A DNA stretch of 64,000 nt, taken from Stenotrophomonas maltophilia D457. Lineage in GTDB: Bacteria > Pseudomonadota > Gammaproteobacteria > Xanthomonadales > Xanthomonadaceae. This document shows positions 1 through 9,026 of this stretch, piece after piece (positions within the stretch are counted from its first letter, which is position 1; every line of letters starts with the position of its first letter). The position numbers and the translations under genes were made by a program. Where the stretch lies: positions 4,311,001 to 4,375,000 of the forward strand of contig NC_017671.1 of NCBI RefSeq assembly GCF_000284595.1. Direction: 5' to 3'. Below the pieces are notes generated by a model that was not told the DNA's origin, ran no database searches, and saw only the letters and a list, made by a program, of their open reading frames with translations.

Positions 1-1570
1 GGTGCCAGGGCTGGCCGGTATAGGCCAGGTAGCCACCCACTGGCACCGCTGCGGCAATGCCCTGCAGCGAGCGCAGCACGGCGTCGTTGTCGGGGAACAG
101 TTCGTACAGGCCCGAGACTACCGCCAGCGTCGGCGCTGGATCGACCTTGGCCAGCTGTGCCGGGTCGAACGCATCACCCTGCTCGAAGCGCGCGATGTCG
201 GCCGCGCCCAGGCGCTGGATCAACGCCTGGCCCTGGGGCACGTTCAGATCGCTGAAGTCGCGCAGCACGATGCGGTCGGCGCGCTGCTCGCCCTGGCCCA
301 GTGCTTCCAGCACATAGCGGCCATGGCCGGCGGCCACGTCCAGCACCCGCACCGGCGTGCCCTGCCCGCGCAGGCGCTGTGCGGCGTCGCGCAGCAGTTC
401 CTGCAGGTGCTGGCCACGCACGCGGATGCCACGCCAGCCGATCGCATCCAGGTAGTTGCGGTCGACCATCCGCCCCAATGGGCCCTTGCCGCGCGCCTCA
501 TTCCGGTAGATGTAGTCCAGCGTGCTACCGGAATCGAAACCGGTCTGCAGGCCCAGCGCGATGCCTTCGGACAGCGTGCCGCCGAAGCGCAGGCCGCCAC
601 GTACCACGCGCCAGCGCAGGTCGGCCAGGCTGTTGCGTTCCGGTGGCCAGGCCAGGATCTCCGACTCTTCGAAGGTCGGCCCATGGCGGTGCGCGTCGCG
701 CCGTGACAGCTCGCGCAGCGGTTCGGCGAAACGCGCCTGGATGAAGCTGCGGATGCGCGCCAGTGCCGGTGCCCGATCGCGCTCGCCCAGCGTGTCGTGG
801 AAGAAGCCCGGCAGGTGCACCCGCTCCTTGATCGGGCTGGACAGGCGCTCATAGAAGCGATCCTGCGGGCCACGGTGCACCACGAAATCCGAGCCGGACA
901 CCAGCAGCTGCACCGGCACGCTGATCGCCTGCGCATCGGCCACGATGCGGTCGGCCGCTTCGTACAGGCCCAGCAGCACGCGCACCGAGATCGGCCGGGT
1001 GATCAGCGGATCGGTACGGTAGCTTTCCACCCGCGCCGGGTCATGGGTCAGCCACTGCGGCTTGACGTAGCTGTTGACGAAGAAGTTGCCGCGCAGCTTC
1101 TGCATCAAGGCCAGGCCCGGCCGCGCGAACGGCACGTACAGCTTCACCTTGAACGCCGGTGAAGCCATCACCAGCGCACGCAGGCGTGGCGCGTAATCGT
1201 GCACCCAGGTCGCGGCGACCACCGCCCCTACGCTCTGCGCGATCACCACGATGTCTTCCACCGCAATGCCGTGCTCGGCGCCGATGTGGGCGATGAAGCT
1301 GTCCAGGTCGCGCACCAGCGCCGGGAAGCCCGGTGCATCGCCACGCGCACCCGGCGAACGGCCATTGCCGCGCGCATCCCAGGCGAAGAAGGCGGTGTCG
1401 GGCAGGTCCAGCTCATCGACCAGGTGGGTGACGCGCCCGGAGTGCTCGTGGCCGCGGTGCAGCAGCACGATGGCCTGGGTGGCCGGGGTTGCGGTGGTGC
1501 CCGCCCAGTACCGGTAGAACAGCGGTACCTGGTCGAAGCTGTGGAATTCCCGTTCCTGCGCCTGACGCAT
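1..1570 (-). CDS. alpha/beta hydrolase - SAM methyltransferase fusion (partial, 3' end cut)
   Basis: The gene starts at ATG 1568-1570 behind an AGGAG ribosome site and stays open to the window edge (at least 523 codons). Residues about 20-280 look like an alpha/beta hydrolase of the lysophospholipase type, with nucleophile elbow AQSVG near residue 127 and a late His in the FFHDT segment. From about residue 385 a class I methyltransferase follows, with the SAM-binding VLDVAAGHGRY loop. It lies 34 bp behind a CDP-alcohol phosphotransferase on the same strand. Such fusions are known beside phospholipid-synthesis genes in gammaproteobacteria, so a lipid substrate is inferred. The substrate cannot be read from the sequence. 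The C-terminus lies outside the window. Confidence 0.85.
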   Translation of the reverse strand, partial: MRQAQEREFHSFDQVPLFYRYWAGTTATPATQAIVLLHRGHEHSGRVTHLVDELDLPDTAFFAWDARGNGRSPGARGDAPGFPALVRDLDSFIAHIGAEHGIAVEDIVVIAQSVGAVVAATWVHDYAPRLRALVMASPAFKVKLYVPFARPGLALMQKLRGNFFVNSYVKPQWLTHDPARVESYRTDPLITRPISVRVLLGLYEAADRIVADAQAISVPVQLLVSGSDFVVHRGPQDRFYERLSSPIKERVHLPGFFHDTLGERDRAPALARIRSFIQARFAEPLRELSRRDAHRHGPTFEESEILAWPPERNSLADLRWRVVRGGLRFGGTLSEGIALGLQTGFDSGSTLDYIYRNEARGKGPLGRMVDRNYLDAIGWRGIRVRGQHLQELLRDAAQRLRGQGTPVRVLDVAAGHGRYVLEALGQGEQRADRIVLRDFSDLNVPQGQALIQRLGAADIARFEQGDAFDPAQLAKVDPAPTLAVVSGLYELFPDNDAVLRSLQGIAAAVPVGGYLAYTGQPWH

Positions 1571-1604
1571 GCAATCTCCTGATTGTCTTTTTGTATCTGC
1601 TTGA

Positions 1605-2222
1605 TTAATTCGACGAAACCGCCGTTTCCCGCAGTCCGCGACGGACGCGGTTGATCATGGTTAGCATGCACAGCACCGCCATGGCCGCAGCCACGCCAGT
1701 GACCGTCATCGCGCCAACCCACTCAGACGCCAGCAGCAGACCCAGCACGCCGACGACGAAGGCGCGGTCACTCTTGCCCATCGGGCCGTCATAGCGGCGG
1801 CTGGCACCGACCATCAGCCCCAGCACCCCGGCGTACTCGCTCAGCGCCGCCGTCCAGGCCAGCAGCCACAGCACTTCCGGGCGCACGCCCGGCACGCTGA
1901 GCAGGCTCAGGTACAGCGCCGCGTCGGCGATCACATCGCACAGCTCGTTCAGATAGGCGCCCAGCCGCGACTGCTGGCCGAACTCGCGGGCCAACATGCC
2001 GTCCACGGCGTTGAGCGCCATGCGCAGCAGCATCCACAGCGGCAGCAGCAGGTACAGCAGGGGCTGGGCCGGCGCGCAGCACCAGACGGCGGCAGCCACC
2101 AGCAGCGAGACCGCGGCCGCGGTCACGGTCACCGCATTGGCGGTGATCCCCATGCGGTACAGACCGCGTACGGCCGGACGCAACAGGTCCTGAAAACGTC
2201 CTTTCAATGCATAGATCGACAC
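1605..2222 (-). CDS. CDP-alcohol phosphatidyltransferase family membrane protein with altered motif
   Basis: A 205-residue integral membrane protein with about six hydrophobic segments. The start is GTG 2220-2222; the open frame extends further upstream only into the purH antisense. The CDP-alcohol phosphotransferase signature lies at residues 71-96: D74-G75, A78-R79, G88 and D96 are present. The first and third metal-binding Asp positions are Asn (N71, N92), and an extra Asp sits at 100. Family members transfer a phospho-alcohol from a CDP-alcohol to a second alcohol at the membrane. With two of four acidic ligands changed, the chemistry or substrate may differ. It is the first gene of an apparent two-gene operon with the hydrolase-methyltransferase fusion. 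Confidence 0.82.
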   Translation of the reverse strand: MSIYALKGRFQDLLRPAVRGLYRMGITANAVTVTAAAVSLLVAAAVWCCAPAQPLLYLLLPLWMLLRMALNAVDGMLAREFGQQSRLGAYLNELCDVIADAALYLSLLSVPGVRPEVLWLLAWTAALSEYAGVLGLMVGASRRYDGPMGKSDRAFVVGVLGLLLASEWVGAMTVTGVAAAMAVLCMLTMINRVRRGLRETAVSSN

Positions 2223-2430
2223 GATCCGAACCCGCTGATCCTTGGCAGTTCCGGCACAGCCTACCCGATTGGAGCAGCGCGCCCCATCGAATTGCTTGCG
2301 GACCGCCCCCGGCCAGGCTGTGCTGAAGGCGGCCACAGGCCGTGGGTGCGGGTCGATTTTCCCCGCCGGCGCCCGCCACCGGCCCCCACCGCCTACAATA
2401 TCGGCCCCGCTCCGCTGCCGATTCTGTCCC

Positions 2431-4014
2431 ATGACTGCTGATCTGTTGCCCGTCCGCCGGGCCCTCCTCTCCGTTTCCGACAAGACCGGCCTGGTCGAGC
2501 TGGCCACTGCGCTGGCGGCACGCGGCGTGGAGCTGTTGTCCACCGGCGGCACCGCCAAGGCGATCCGCGATGCGGGCCTGGCCGTGAAGGACGTGGCCGA
2601 GGTTACCGGCTTCCCGGAAATGATGGACGGCCGGGTCAAGACCCTGCACCCGATGGTGCACGGCGGCCTGCTGGGCCGTTCCGGCCTGGATGATGCGGTG
2701 ATGGCCGAGCACGGCATCGGTGCCATCGACCTGCTGGTGCTGAACCTGTACCCGTTCGAATCGGTCACCGCCCAGGCCGACTGCACCCTGGCCGACGCGG
2801 TCGAGAACATCGACATCGGCGGCCCGGCCATGCTGCGCTCGGCTGCCAAGAACTTCGCCCGCGTGGCGGTGGCCACCGATCCGTCGCAGTACGCCGAGCT
2901 GCTGGCCTCGCTGGAGGCCAACAACGGCCAGCTGACGGCGGCCACCCGCTTCGCATTCTCGGTGGCCGCGTTCAACCGCGTCGCCCAGTACGATGCGGCG
3001 ATCAGCAACTACCTGTCGGCGGTCACCGCCACTGACGCCGCCGTGCCGGCCCGTGCCGAGTACCCGGCGCAGATGAACTCCACCTTCGTGAAGGTGATGG
3101 ACCTGCGCTATGGCGAGAACCCGCACCAGAGCGGCGCGTTCTACCGCGACCTGTACCCGGTGCCGGGCACGCTGGCCACCTTCCAGCAGCTGCAGGGCAA
3201 GGAGCTGAGCTACAACAACCTGGCCGACGCCGATGCGGCGTGGGAATGCGTGCGCCAGTTCGATGCGCCGGCCTGCGTCATCGTCAAGCACGCCAACCCG
3301 TGCGGCGTGGCCGTCGGTGCCGGCAACGGCGATGCCTACGAGCTGGCCTACGCCACCGACCCGACCAGCGCCTTCGGCGGCATCATCGCCTTCAACAAGC
3401 CGCTGGATGCCGCCACCGCCAAGGTGATCCTCGATCGCCAGTTCGTCGAAGTGCTGATCGCCCCGGACTACGAGCCGGCCGCGCTGGAGTACGCGCAGAA
3501 GAAGGCCAACGTGCGCGTACTGCGCATCCCGCACGGCGACGGCCTGAACAACTTCGACAGCAAGCGCGTCGGCTCGGGCCTGCTGCTGCAGTCCTCGGAC
3601 AACCGCGGCATGACCCGCGACGAACTGAAGGTGGTCAGCAGGCTGGCGCCGACCGACAAGCAGTTCACCGACCTGCTGTTTGCCTGGAAGGTCGCCAAGT
3701 TCGTGAAGTCCAACGCGATCGTCTACGCCAAGGACAACCGCACCATCGGTGTCGGTGCCGGCCAGATGAGCCGCGTGTACTCGGCCCGCATCGCCGGCAT
3801 CAAGGCCGCCGATGCGAACCTGGTGGTCGAGGGCTCGGTGATGGCCTCCGACGCCTTCTTCCCGTTCCGCGATGGCATCGATGCCGCTGCAGCCGCCGGC
3901 ATCAAGGCGGTCATCCAGCCGGGCGGTTCGATGCGCGATGCCGAAGTGATCGCCGCCGCCGACGAACATGGGCTGGCCATGGTGTTCACCGGCGTGCGCC
4001 ACTTCCGCCACTGA
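2431..4014 (+). CDS. purH: bifunctional AICAR transformylase / IMP cyclohydrolase
   Basis: PurH, 527 residues, catalyses the last two steps of de novo purine synthesis (AICAR to FAICAR to IMP) in the cytosol. The N-terminal IMP cyclohydrolase domain begins with RRALLSVSDKTGLVELA and contains the STGGTAKAIRDAG phosphate-binding segment. The C-terminal transformylase domain carries VIVKHANPCG, with the catalytic Lys-His pair, and ends in IQPGGSMRD and FTGVRHFRH. Length is normal for the family. ATG 2431 aligns with the usual N-terminus. A TACAAT -10-like hexamer at 2394-2399 lies just upstream, but I see no convincing -35. purD follows 61 bp downstream on the same strand, so the two are probably co-transcribed. 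Confidence 0.98.
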   Translation: MTADLLPVRRALLSVSDKTGLVELATALAARGVELLSTGGTAKAIRDAGLAVKDVAEVTGFPEMMDGRVKTLHPMVHGGLLGRSGLDDAVMAEHGIGAIDLLVLNLYPFESVTAQADCTLADAVENIDIGGPAMLRSAAKNFARVAVATDPSQYAELLASLEANNGQLTAATRFAFSVAAFNRVAQYDAAISNYLSAVTATDAAVPARAEYPAQMNSTFVKVMDLRYGENPHQSGAFYRDLYPVPGTLATFQQLQGKELSYNNLADADAAWECVRQFDAPACVIVKHANPCGVAVGAGNGDAYELAYATDPTSAFGGIIAFNKPLDAATAKVILDRQFVEVLIAPDYEPAALEYAQKKANVRVLRIPHGDGLNNFDSKRVGSGLLLQSSDNRGMTRDELKVVSRLAPTDKQFTDLLFAWKVAKFVKSNAIVYAKDNRTIGVGAGQMSRVYSARIAGIKAADANLVVEGSVMASDAFFPFRDGIDAAAAAGIKAVIQPGGSMRDAEVIAAADEHGLAMVFTGVRHFRH

Positions 4015-4075
4015 TCCGCATCACCAAGCCGGGCCCTGCCCGGCTTTTCTCTTCCGTACCCGAGAACCCTGTCCC

Positions 4076-5359
4076 ATGAAGATCCTCGTCATCGGCTCTG
4101 GCGGCCGCGAACACGCCCTGGCATGGAAGCTGGCCCAGTCCTCCCGTGTCACCGAAGTGATCGTGGCGCCCGGCAACGCCGGTACCGCCAGCGAAGACAC
4201 GTGCCGCAACGTGGCAGTCAAGGTGACCGATATCGACGGCCTGCTGGCGTTGGCCCAGGCCGAAGGCGTAGCGCTGACCGTGGTCGGCCCGGAAGTACCG
4301 CTGGTGGCCGGCGTGGTCGACCGCTTCCGCGCCGCCGGCCTGCGCATCTTCGGGCCAACCGCCGCCGCCGCGCAGCTGGAAGGCAGCAAGGCCTACGCCA
4401 AGGACTTCCTGGCGCGCCACAACATCCCCACCGCGTACTACGCCGTGCACAGCGACGTGGACGCCGCGCTGGCGTATGTGCGCGAGAAGGGCGCACCGAT
4501 CGTGGTCAAGGCCGATGGCCTGGCCGCCGGCAAGGGCGTGATCGTGGCGATGAGCCTGACCGAGGCCGAGGACGCGGTGCGTGACATGCTGTCCGGCAAC
4601 GCGTTTGGCGATGCCGGTGCGCGCGTGGTCATCGAGGAATTCCTCGACGGTGAGGAAGCCAGCTTCATTTCGATGGTGGACGGCGTGCATGCGCTGCCGA
4701 TGGCCACCTCGCAGGACCACAAGCGCGTCGGCGACGGCGACACCGGCCCGAATACCGGCGGCATGGGCGCCTATTCGCCGGCCCCGGTGGTGACGCCGGA
4801 GGTGCATGCACGGGTGATGCGCGAGGTGGTGAACCCCACCGTGCAGGGCATGATCGCCGACGGCATCCCGTTCACCGGTTTCCTCTACGCCGGCCTGATG
4901 ATCGATGCCAGCGGCGCACCGAAGGTGATCGAATTCAACGTGCGCTTTGGCGACCCGGAAACCCAGCCAGTGATGCTGCGCCTGCAGTCGGACCTGGTCG
5001 AGCTGGTGGAAGCGGCTATCGATGGTCGCCTGGATGAGGTCGAAGCGCAGTGGGACGCGCGCCCGTCGCTGGGCGTGGTGCTGGCGGCCAGGCCGTACCC
5101 GGAAGCGCCGATCACCGGTGACGTGATTTCCGGCCTGGACGACGTGCCGGCCAGTGCCAAGGTGTTCCATGCCGGTACGGCATTGGATGCGCAGGGCCAC
5201 GTGGTCAGTGCGGGCGGTCGCGTGCTGTGCGTGGCCGCACTGGGCGACAGCGTGCGCGACGCGCAGGCCAATGCCTATGCCGGCGTGGCCAAGGTGAGCT
5301 GGGCCAACGCGTTCCACCGCAACGACATCGGTTGGCGCGCGATCGCACGCGAGGGGTGA
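4076..5359 (+). CDS. purD: phosphoribosylamine-glycine ligase
   Basis: PurD (GAR synthetase), 427 residues, ligates glycine to 5-phosphoribosylamine with ATP, the second step of purine synthesis. The N-terminal MKILVIGSGGREHALAWKL and the ATP-grasp core VVKADGLAAGKGV, followed by NTGGMGAYSP and EFNVRFGDPETQ, are diagnostic. The start ATG 4076-4078 matches the conserved N-terminus; the open frame extends 36 codons upstream into the end of purH without family similarity. It is the second gene of purH-purD. A strong hairpin at 5404-5440 terminates transcription. Confidence 0.98.
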   Translation: MKILVIGSGGREHALAWKLAQSSRVTEVIVAPGNAGTASEDTCRNVAVKVTDIDGLLALAQAEGVALTVVGPEVPLVAGVVDRFRAAGLRIFGPTAAAAQLEGSKAYAKDFLARHNIPTAYYAVHSDVDAALAYVREKGAPIVVKADGLAAGKGVIVAMSLTEAEDAVRDMLSGNAFGDAGARVVIEEFLDGEEASFISMVDGVHALPMATSQDHKRVGDGDTGPNTGGMGAYSPAPVVTPEVHARVMREVVNPTVQGMIADGIPFTGFLYAGLMIDASGAPKVIEFNVRFGDPETQPVMLRLQSDLVELVEAAIDGRLDEVEAQWDARPSLGVVLAARPYPEAPITGDVISGLDDVPASAKVFHAGTALDAQGHVVSAGGRVLCVAALGDSVRDAQANAYAGVAKVSWANAFHRNDIGWRAIAREG

Positions 5360-5403
5360 GGCACACCCCCGCTTCCATGCATGGCGCGGATTGAATACCA
5401 CAG

Positions 5404-5440
5404 TAAAGCAAAGGCCCGGCATTGCCGGGCCTTTGCTTTA
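5404..5440. terminator. bidirectional terminator shared by purD and the antitoxin gene
   Basis: A perfect 18-bp inverted repeat with a one-base centre; the core is GGCCCGGCA/TGCCGGGCC flanked by A-rich and T-rich outer parts. It can work for purD on the plus strand and for the antitoxin gene on the minus strand. The antitoxin stop codon (5438-5440) forms the outer end of the stem. Confidence 0.85.
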
Positions 5441-5770
5441 CAGGACTGCTTCGAGACCCTTCCGATCAATCAGGTTCAAAAGCTTCAGCGACGGCCCGCT
5501 CGGCTTCTTCCCGCCCTGTTCCCAGCTACGGACTGTCGAAACGCTGGTGTTGAGCACACCTGCGAACACCGGCTGGCTAAGTTCCAACGACGTGCGAAGT
5601 GCACGGATCTGGGCGCTGCTGTATTCGGGCACAGGCCTCAGACAAAGCGCCTCGTACATGCTCATGCGCCGCTTGTCGATGAAGCCGCTGGCGTAAAGGC
5701 CCGCCGCGCCTTCATGCACCGCATCGAGGATCGCACTCTTTGCACGTCCATGTTCAACCGTCTTTGTCAT
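5438..5770 (-). CDS. HTH-domain antitoxin of a type II toxin-antitoxin pair
   Basis: A 110-residue protein with an N-terminal linker and a Cro/C1-type helix-turn-helix in the C-terminal half (IRALRTSLELSQPVFAGVLN, then TVRSWEQGGKKPSGPSLKLL). This is the HigA/NadS-like antitoxin pattern. Its ATG (5768-5770) overlaps the 3' end of the toxin gene by 17 bp, so translation is probably coupled. The order toxin first, antitoxin second is that of HigBA-like loci. It is expected to neutralise the toxin and repress the shared promoter, probably through the palindrome at 6145-6165. Exact family assignment is from sequence appearance only. Confidence 0.85.
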   Translation of the reverse strand: MTKTVEHGRAKSAILDAVHEGAAGLYASGFIDKRRMSMYEALCLRPVPEYSSAQIRALRTSLELSQPVFAGVLNTSVSTVRSWEQGGKKPSGPSLKLLNLIDRKGLEAVL

Positions 5771-6143
5771 GGCAAATCTCCTGCAGTTCTCCGCAGATAA
5801 CTGCCCTGTCCAACTGTTCAGGGCTCATTCTCAAGAACTCAGACGCATACAGCTGAAGGGCGTCCCGTTCCGCACTACTGATGGTCGCGCGCGCGTTCTT
5901 CTCGTAGCAGAAGAGAAAGAACCAGTAGTGCCCCACCCTAGTTGCGACAATAACGCGGGCGCTACCGCGCTTTCCGCGGCCCGGCAGCGCCACCCGCTTT
6001 TTGAGAAGGCCGCCCCCTATATCTGCATCAATCAGTCCTTGACGCATTTCCACCACCGCGCGGCACAAGGCTCTATCGGTCAGTGAAGAACGTCGTGTAC
6101 TGCGGTTGAAGCTTCGAGTGCGGAAGACACGTGACATGATCAT
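5754..6143 (-). CDS. RelE/HigB-family toxin
   Basis: A protein of 127-129 residues resembling the RelE-type toxins of the Gp49/DUF1044 group: FRTRSFNR near the N-terminus, GGGLLKKRVALPGRGKRGSARVIVA in the core (positions about 45-70), and FLFCYEKNARATIS. Proteins of this fold cleave mRNA on the ribosome. Two Met codons (6141-6143 and 6135-6137) could start it; the second is as good as the first. A TATGAT hexamer at 6139-6144 overlaps the first ATG. If that is the -10 element, the message would be almost leaderless. Base composition is visibly less GC-rich than in the neighbours, consistent with acquired DNA. Confidence 0.85.
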   Translation of the reverse strand: MIMSRVFRTRSFNRSTRRSSLTDRALCRAVVEMRQGLIDADIGGGLLKKRVALPGRGKRGSARVIVATRVGHYWFFLFCYEKNARATISSAERDALQLYASEFLRMSPEQLDRAVICGELQEICHDKDG

Positions 6144-6144
6144 A

Positions 6145-6165
6145 CCGTGCCACCGAGTGGTACGG
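6145..6165. promoter_or_regulatory. candidate operator of the toxin-antitoxin operon
   Basis: A 21-bp near-perfect palindrome, CCGTGCCAC-CGA-GTGGTACGG, with one mismatched pair, directly in front of the toxin start and next to a TATGAT -10-like hexamer. Position and symmetry fit a binding site for the HTH antitoxin. No binding data are implied. Confidence 0.55.
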
Positions 6166-6262
6166 CGTGAAAATCAGCGTCCAGCGCATGCTCCGGTCGG
6201 CGCAGCTGCCACCCTGGCGTCAGGATTGATCCATGCCATGCGTGGATGCGCTCCAGAAACAA

Positions 6263-6290
6263 AAAGGCCCGGCATCTCCGCCGGGCCTTT
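6263..6290 (-). terminator. rho-independent terminator of rpoH
   Basis: An 11-bp stem AAAGGCCCGGC/GCCGGGCCTTT with a six-base loop. On the minus strand it is followed by a T-rich tract. It lies 23 bp downstream of the rpoH stop codon. Confidence 0.85.
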
Positions 6291-6312
6291 CTTCAATCCA
6301 ACGCCACCCCGC

Positions 6313-7188
<876 letters not shown>

Positions 7189-7200
7189 AGGCACCCATCT

Positions 7201-7242
7201 TAGCAGTCCGGGATTTGGACTGCTAAAGGAGGAAAAAGTTCC
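7201..7242 (-). promoter_or_regulatory. sigma-E-like promoter and palindrome upstream of rpoH
   Basis: On the minus strand GGAACTT (7236-7242) is followed, after exactly 16 bp, by TCCAAA (7214-7219). This closely fits the sigma-E consensus pair GGAACTT and TCAAA/TCTGA. A perfect 9-bp inverted repeat TAGCAGTCC/GGACTGCTA (7201-7209 and 7217-7225, 7-base loop) overlaps the -10 element. Transcription would start near 7207, about 19 bases before the ATG. Confidence 0.6.
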
Positions 7243-7466
7243 AGCATCCCATTGATGCAACACTGGTCCCAAACAGAGCCCTACCGTAGCGCGATTTGAT
7301 GACAGTGGCGAGCATGCTTTTCGGGATTCACAATCCCTTGGAATTCAAGCAATTACCTGCCGGGAACCGGCCGATTCCGGTCAAGCGGAGCTGAACGGGC
7401 CGTTCTGGAGGCCCATTCAGGCCAGGGAACGTTGTCCGGCGTTCAGGCCCGGCCGCCAGCCGGCGC

Positions 7467-8180
7467 TCAGAGCACCGAGCGCGGCGGCAGCGACCAGTCG
7501 ATCGGGGCCTGGCCGCGGCGCTGCAGGTACTCGTTGGCCATCGAGAAATGACGACAGCCGAGGAAGCCCCGATGGGCCGAAAGCGGCGACGGATGCGGCG
7601 ACTTCAGCACGCGATGGCGGCGGGTGTCGATCACCTTGCCCTTCTGCTGCGCATAGGCGCCCCAGAGCATGAACACCAGCCCTTCGCGCTCGCGGTTGAG
7701 CACATCCACCACGTGGTCGGTGAAGCCTTCCCAGCCACGACCCTGGTGCGCACCGGCCTTGCCCTCTTCCACCGTCAGTACCGCATTGAGCAGCAGCACG
7801 CCACGCTGCGCCCACGGAATCAGGCAACCGTGGTCCGGACGCGGGATACCGAGATCGCTCTCGATCTCCTTGTAGATGTTCAGCAGCGACGGCGGCACCG
7901 GCACGCCCGGCGGCACCGAGAAACTCAGGCCATGTGCCTGGCCGCGACCGTGGTACGGGTCCTGCCCGAGGATCACCACCTTCACCTGCTCGAACGGCGT
8001 GGCGTCGAACGCGGCGAAGATCTGCGGGCCGGGCGGGAACACCGCCGCGCCACTGGCCTTGCGCTGGCGCAGGAAGCTGGACAGCTCGCGCATCTGCGGC
8101 TGCAACAGGTAATCGCCGACATGCTGCTTCCAGCTCGGTTCCAGCTGGATCGTCGGGGTGTCGGCTACTTCATCCATCAT
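7467..8180 (-). CDS. ung: uracil-DNA glycosylase
   Basis: Ung, 237 residues, removes uracil from DNA to start base excision repair. The water-activating motif VVILGQDPYHGRGQAHGLSFSV, the GVLLLNAVLTVEEGKAGAH segment and the leucine-loop motif HPSPLSAHRGFLG are all present. The start ATG 8178-8180 overlaps the stop of the preceding receiver gene as ATGA, which implies translational coupling. It is the last gene of the ftsE-ftsX-receiver-ung run. An imperfect hairpin at 7391-7420 without a T-tract follows. Confidence 0.97.
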   Translation of the reverse strand: MMDEVADTPTIQLEPSWKQHVGDYLLQPQMRELSSFLRQRKASGAAVFPPGPQIFAAFDATPFEQVKVVILGQDPYHGRGQAHGLSFSVPPGVPVPPSLLNIYKEIESDLGIPRPDHGCLIPWAQRGVLLLNAVLTVEEGKAGAHQGRGWEGFTDHVVDVLNREREGLVFMLWGAYAQQKGKVIDTRRHRVLKSPHPSPLSAHRGFLGCRHFSMANEYLQRRGQAPIDWSLPPRSVL

Positions 8181-9019
8181 CGCAACAGAGGTCCATCGTT
8201 CAATCGGGCCAGCCTCAGCTGGAACAGCACCTTGGTGACCAGCAGCCGTTCTTCGATCGGCTTGAGCACCAGGTCGTTGGCACCGGACTGCAGCAGCCCG
8301 GTCTGGTTGTGCGGGTTGCCATCGCCGGTCATCACCAGCACCGGCAGGCGGCGCTTGCCGTAGCCGAAATCCACGCGCACGCGCTGCACCACGTCGCGAC
8401 CGCTCAGTTCGCCCTTCAGGGTGACGTCGGTCAGCACCAGGTCGATGCGGTGGCGACTGCGGCCCAGCGACTCGGCGGTGAGCAGGGTGAACGCTTCTTC
8501 GGCGCTGACCACGTGCAGCACGTTCAACTGCTGGCGTTCCAGCATGCGCTTGGTGGCCTCGGCCACCACGCGGCTGTCCTCGATATAGAGGATGGTGGCG
8601 CCGGGGATGGTCTGCGGCTGCACGTAGCCGCGGATGAAGGTCGCCAGTGCTTCATGGCCGAGCGATTTGTCGAAATAGTCGGTGACGTACTCGGTGAAGC
8701 GGCGCTGCTCCAGGTGCTGCTGGGCATCGCCGGAGACCACGATCACCGGCACATAGGCCTGGCCGGCCGCTTCGCGCACCATCCGCGCCAGCGCCAGGCC
8801 GTCGCCATCGCGCAGGGTCAGCGAGGTCGTCACCAGGTCCACCGGCCCCTGTGCCAGCGCCTGCTGTGCGTCCTCGATGCTGTTGCAGCCGATCACCTCC
8901 ACGCCCGGCAGGTCACGCTGCAGGACGTCGGCGATCAGCTTGCGCACCAGCTTCGAGCCATCGACCACCATCACCCGCGTCGCGGGCCCTTCAAGGTGTT
9001 TCAGCGCTTGCGGTTGCAT
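8177..9019 (-). CDS. tandem double-receiver response regulator
   Basis: A 280-residue protein made of two CheY-like receiver domains and no output domain. The first (about residues 14-130) is degenerate: the acidic pair is reduced (VVDGS) and the phospho-acceptor position in VDLVTTSLTLRDGDG is Ser. The second (about 140-275) is complete, with IED, acceptor Asp in DLVLTDVT, MTGD and LKPI. The start ATG 9017-9019 (MQPQALKHL) lies 7 bp after ftsX. A single-phosphorylation adaptor or phosphate sink is a reasonable inference. The partner kinase is not identifiable here. Linkage to ftsEX and overlap with ung suggest shared transcription rather than shared function. Confidence 0.9.
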   Translation of the reverse strand: MQPQALKHLEGPATRVMVVDGSKLVRKLIADVLQRDLPGVEVIGCNSIEDAQQALAQGPVDLVTTSLTLRDGDGLALARMVREAAGQAYVPVIVVSGDAQQHLEQRRFTEYVTDYFDKSLGHEALATFIRGYVQPQTIPGATILYIEDSRVVAEATKRMLERQQLNVLHVVSAEEAFTLLTAESLGRSRHRIDLVLTDVTLKGELSGRDVVQRVRVDFGYGKRRLPVLVMTGDGNPHNQTGLLQSGANDLVLKPIEERLLVTKVLFQLRLARLNDGPLLR

Positions 9020-9026
9020 GCCGGTC

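Noticed and set aside
1789..4011. 740-codon open frame on the minus strand opposite purH
   Set aside because: It is antisense to a complete purH, rich in His/Gly/Arg/Gln as expected from high-GC codon shadowing, and has no recognisable domain.
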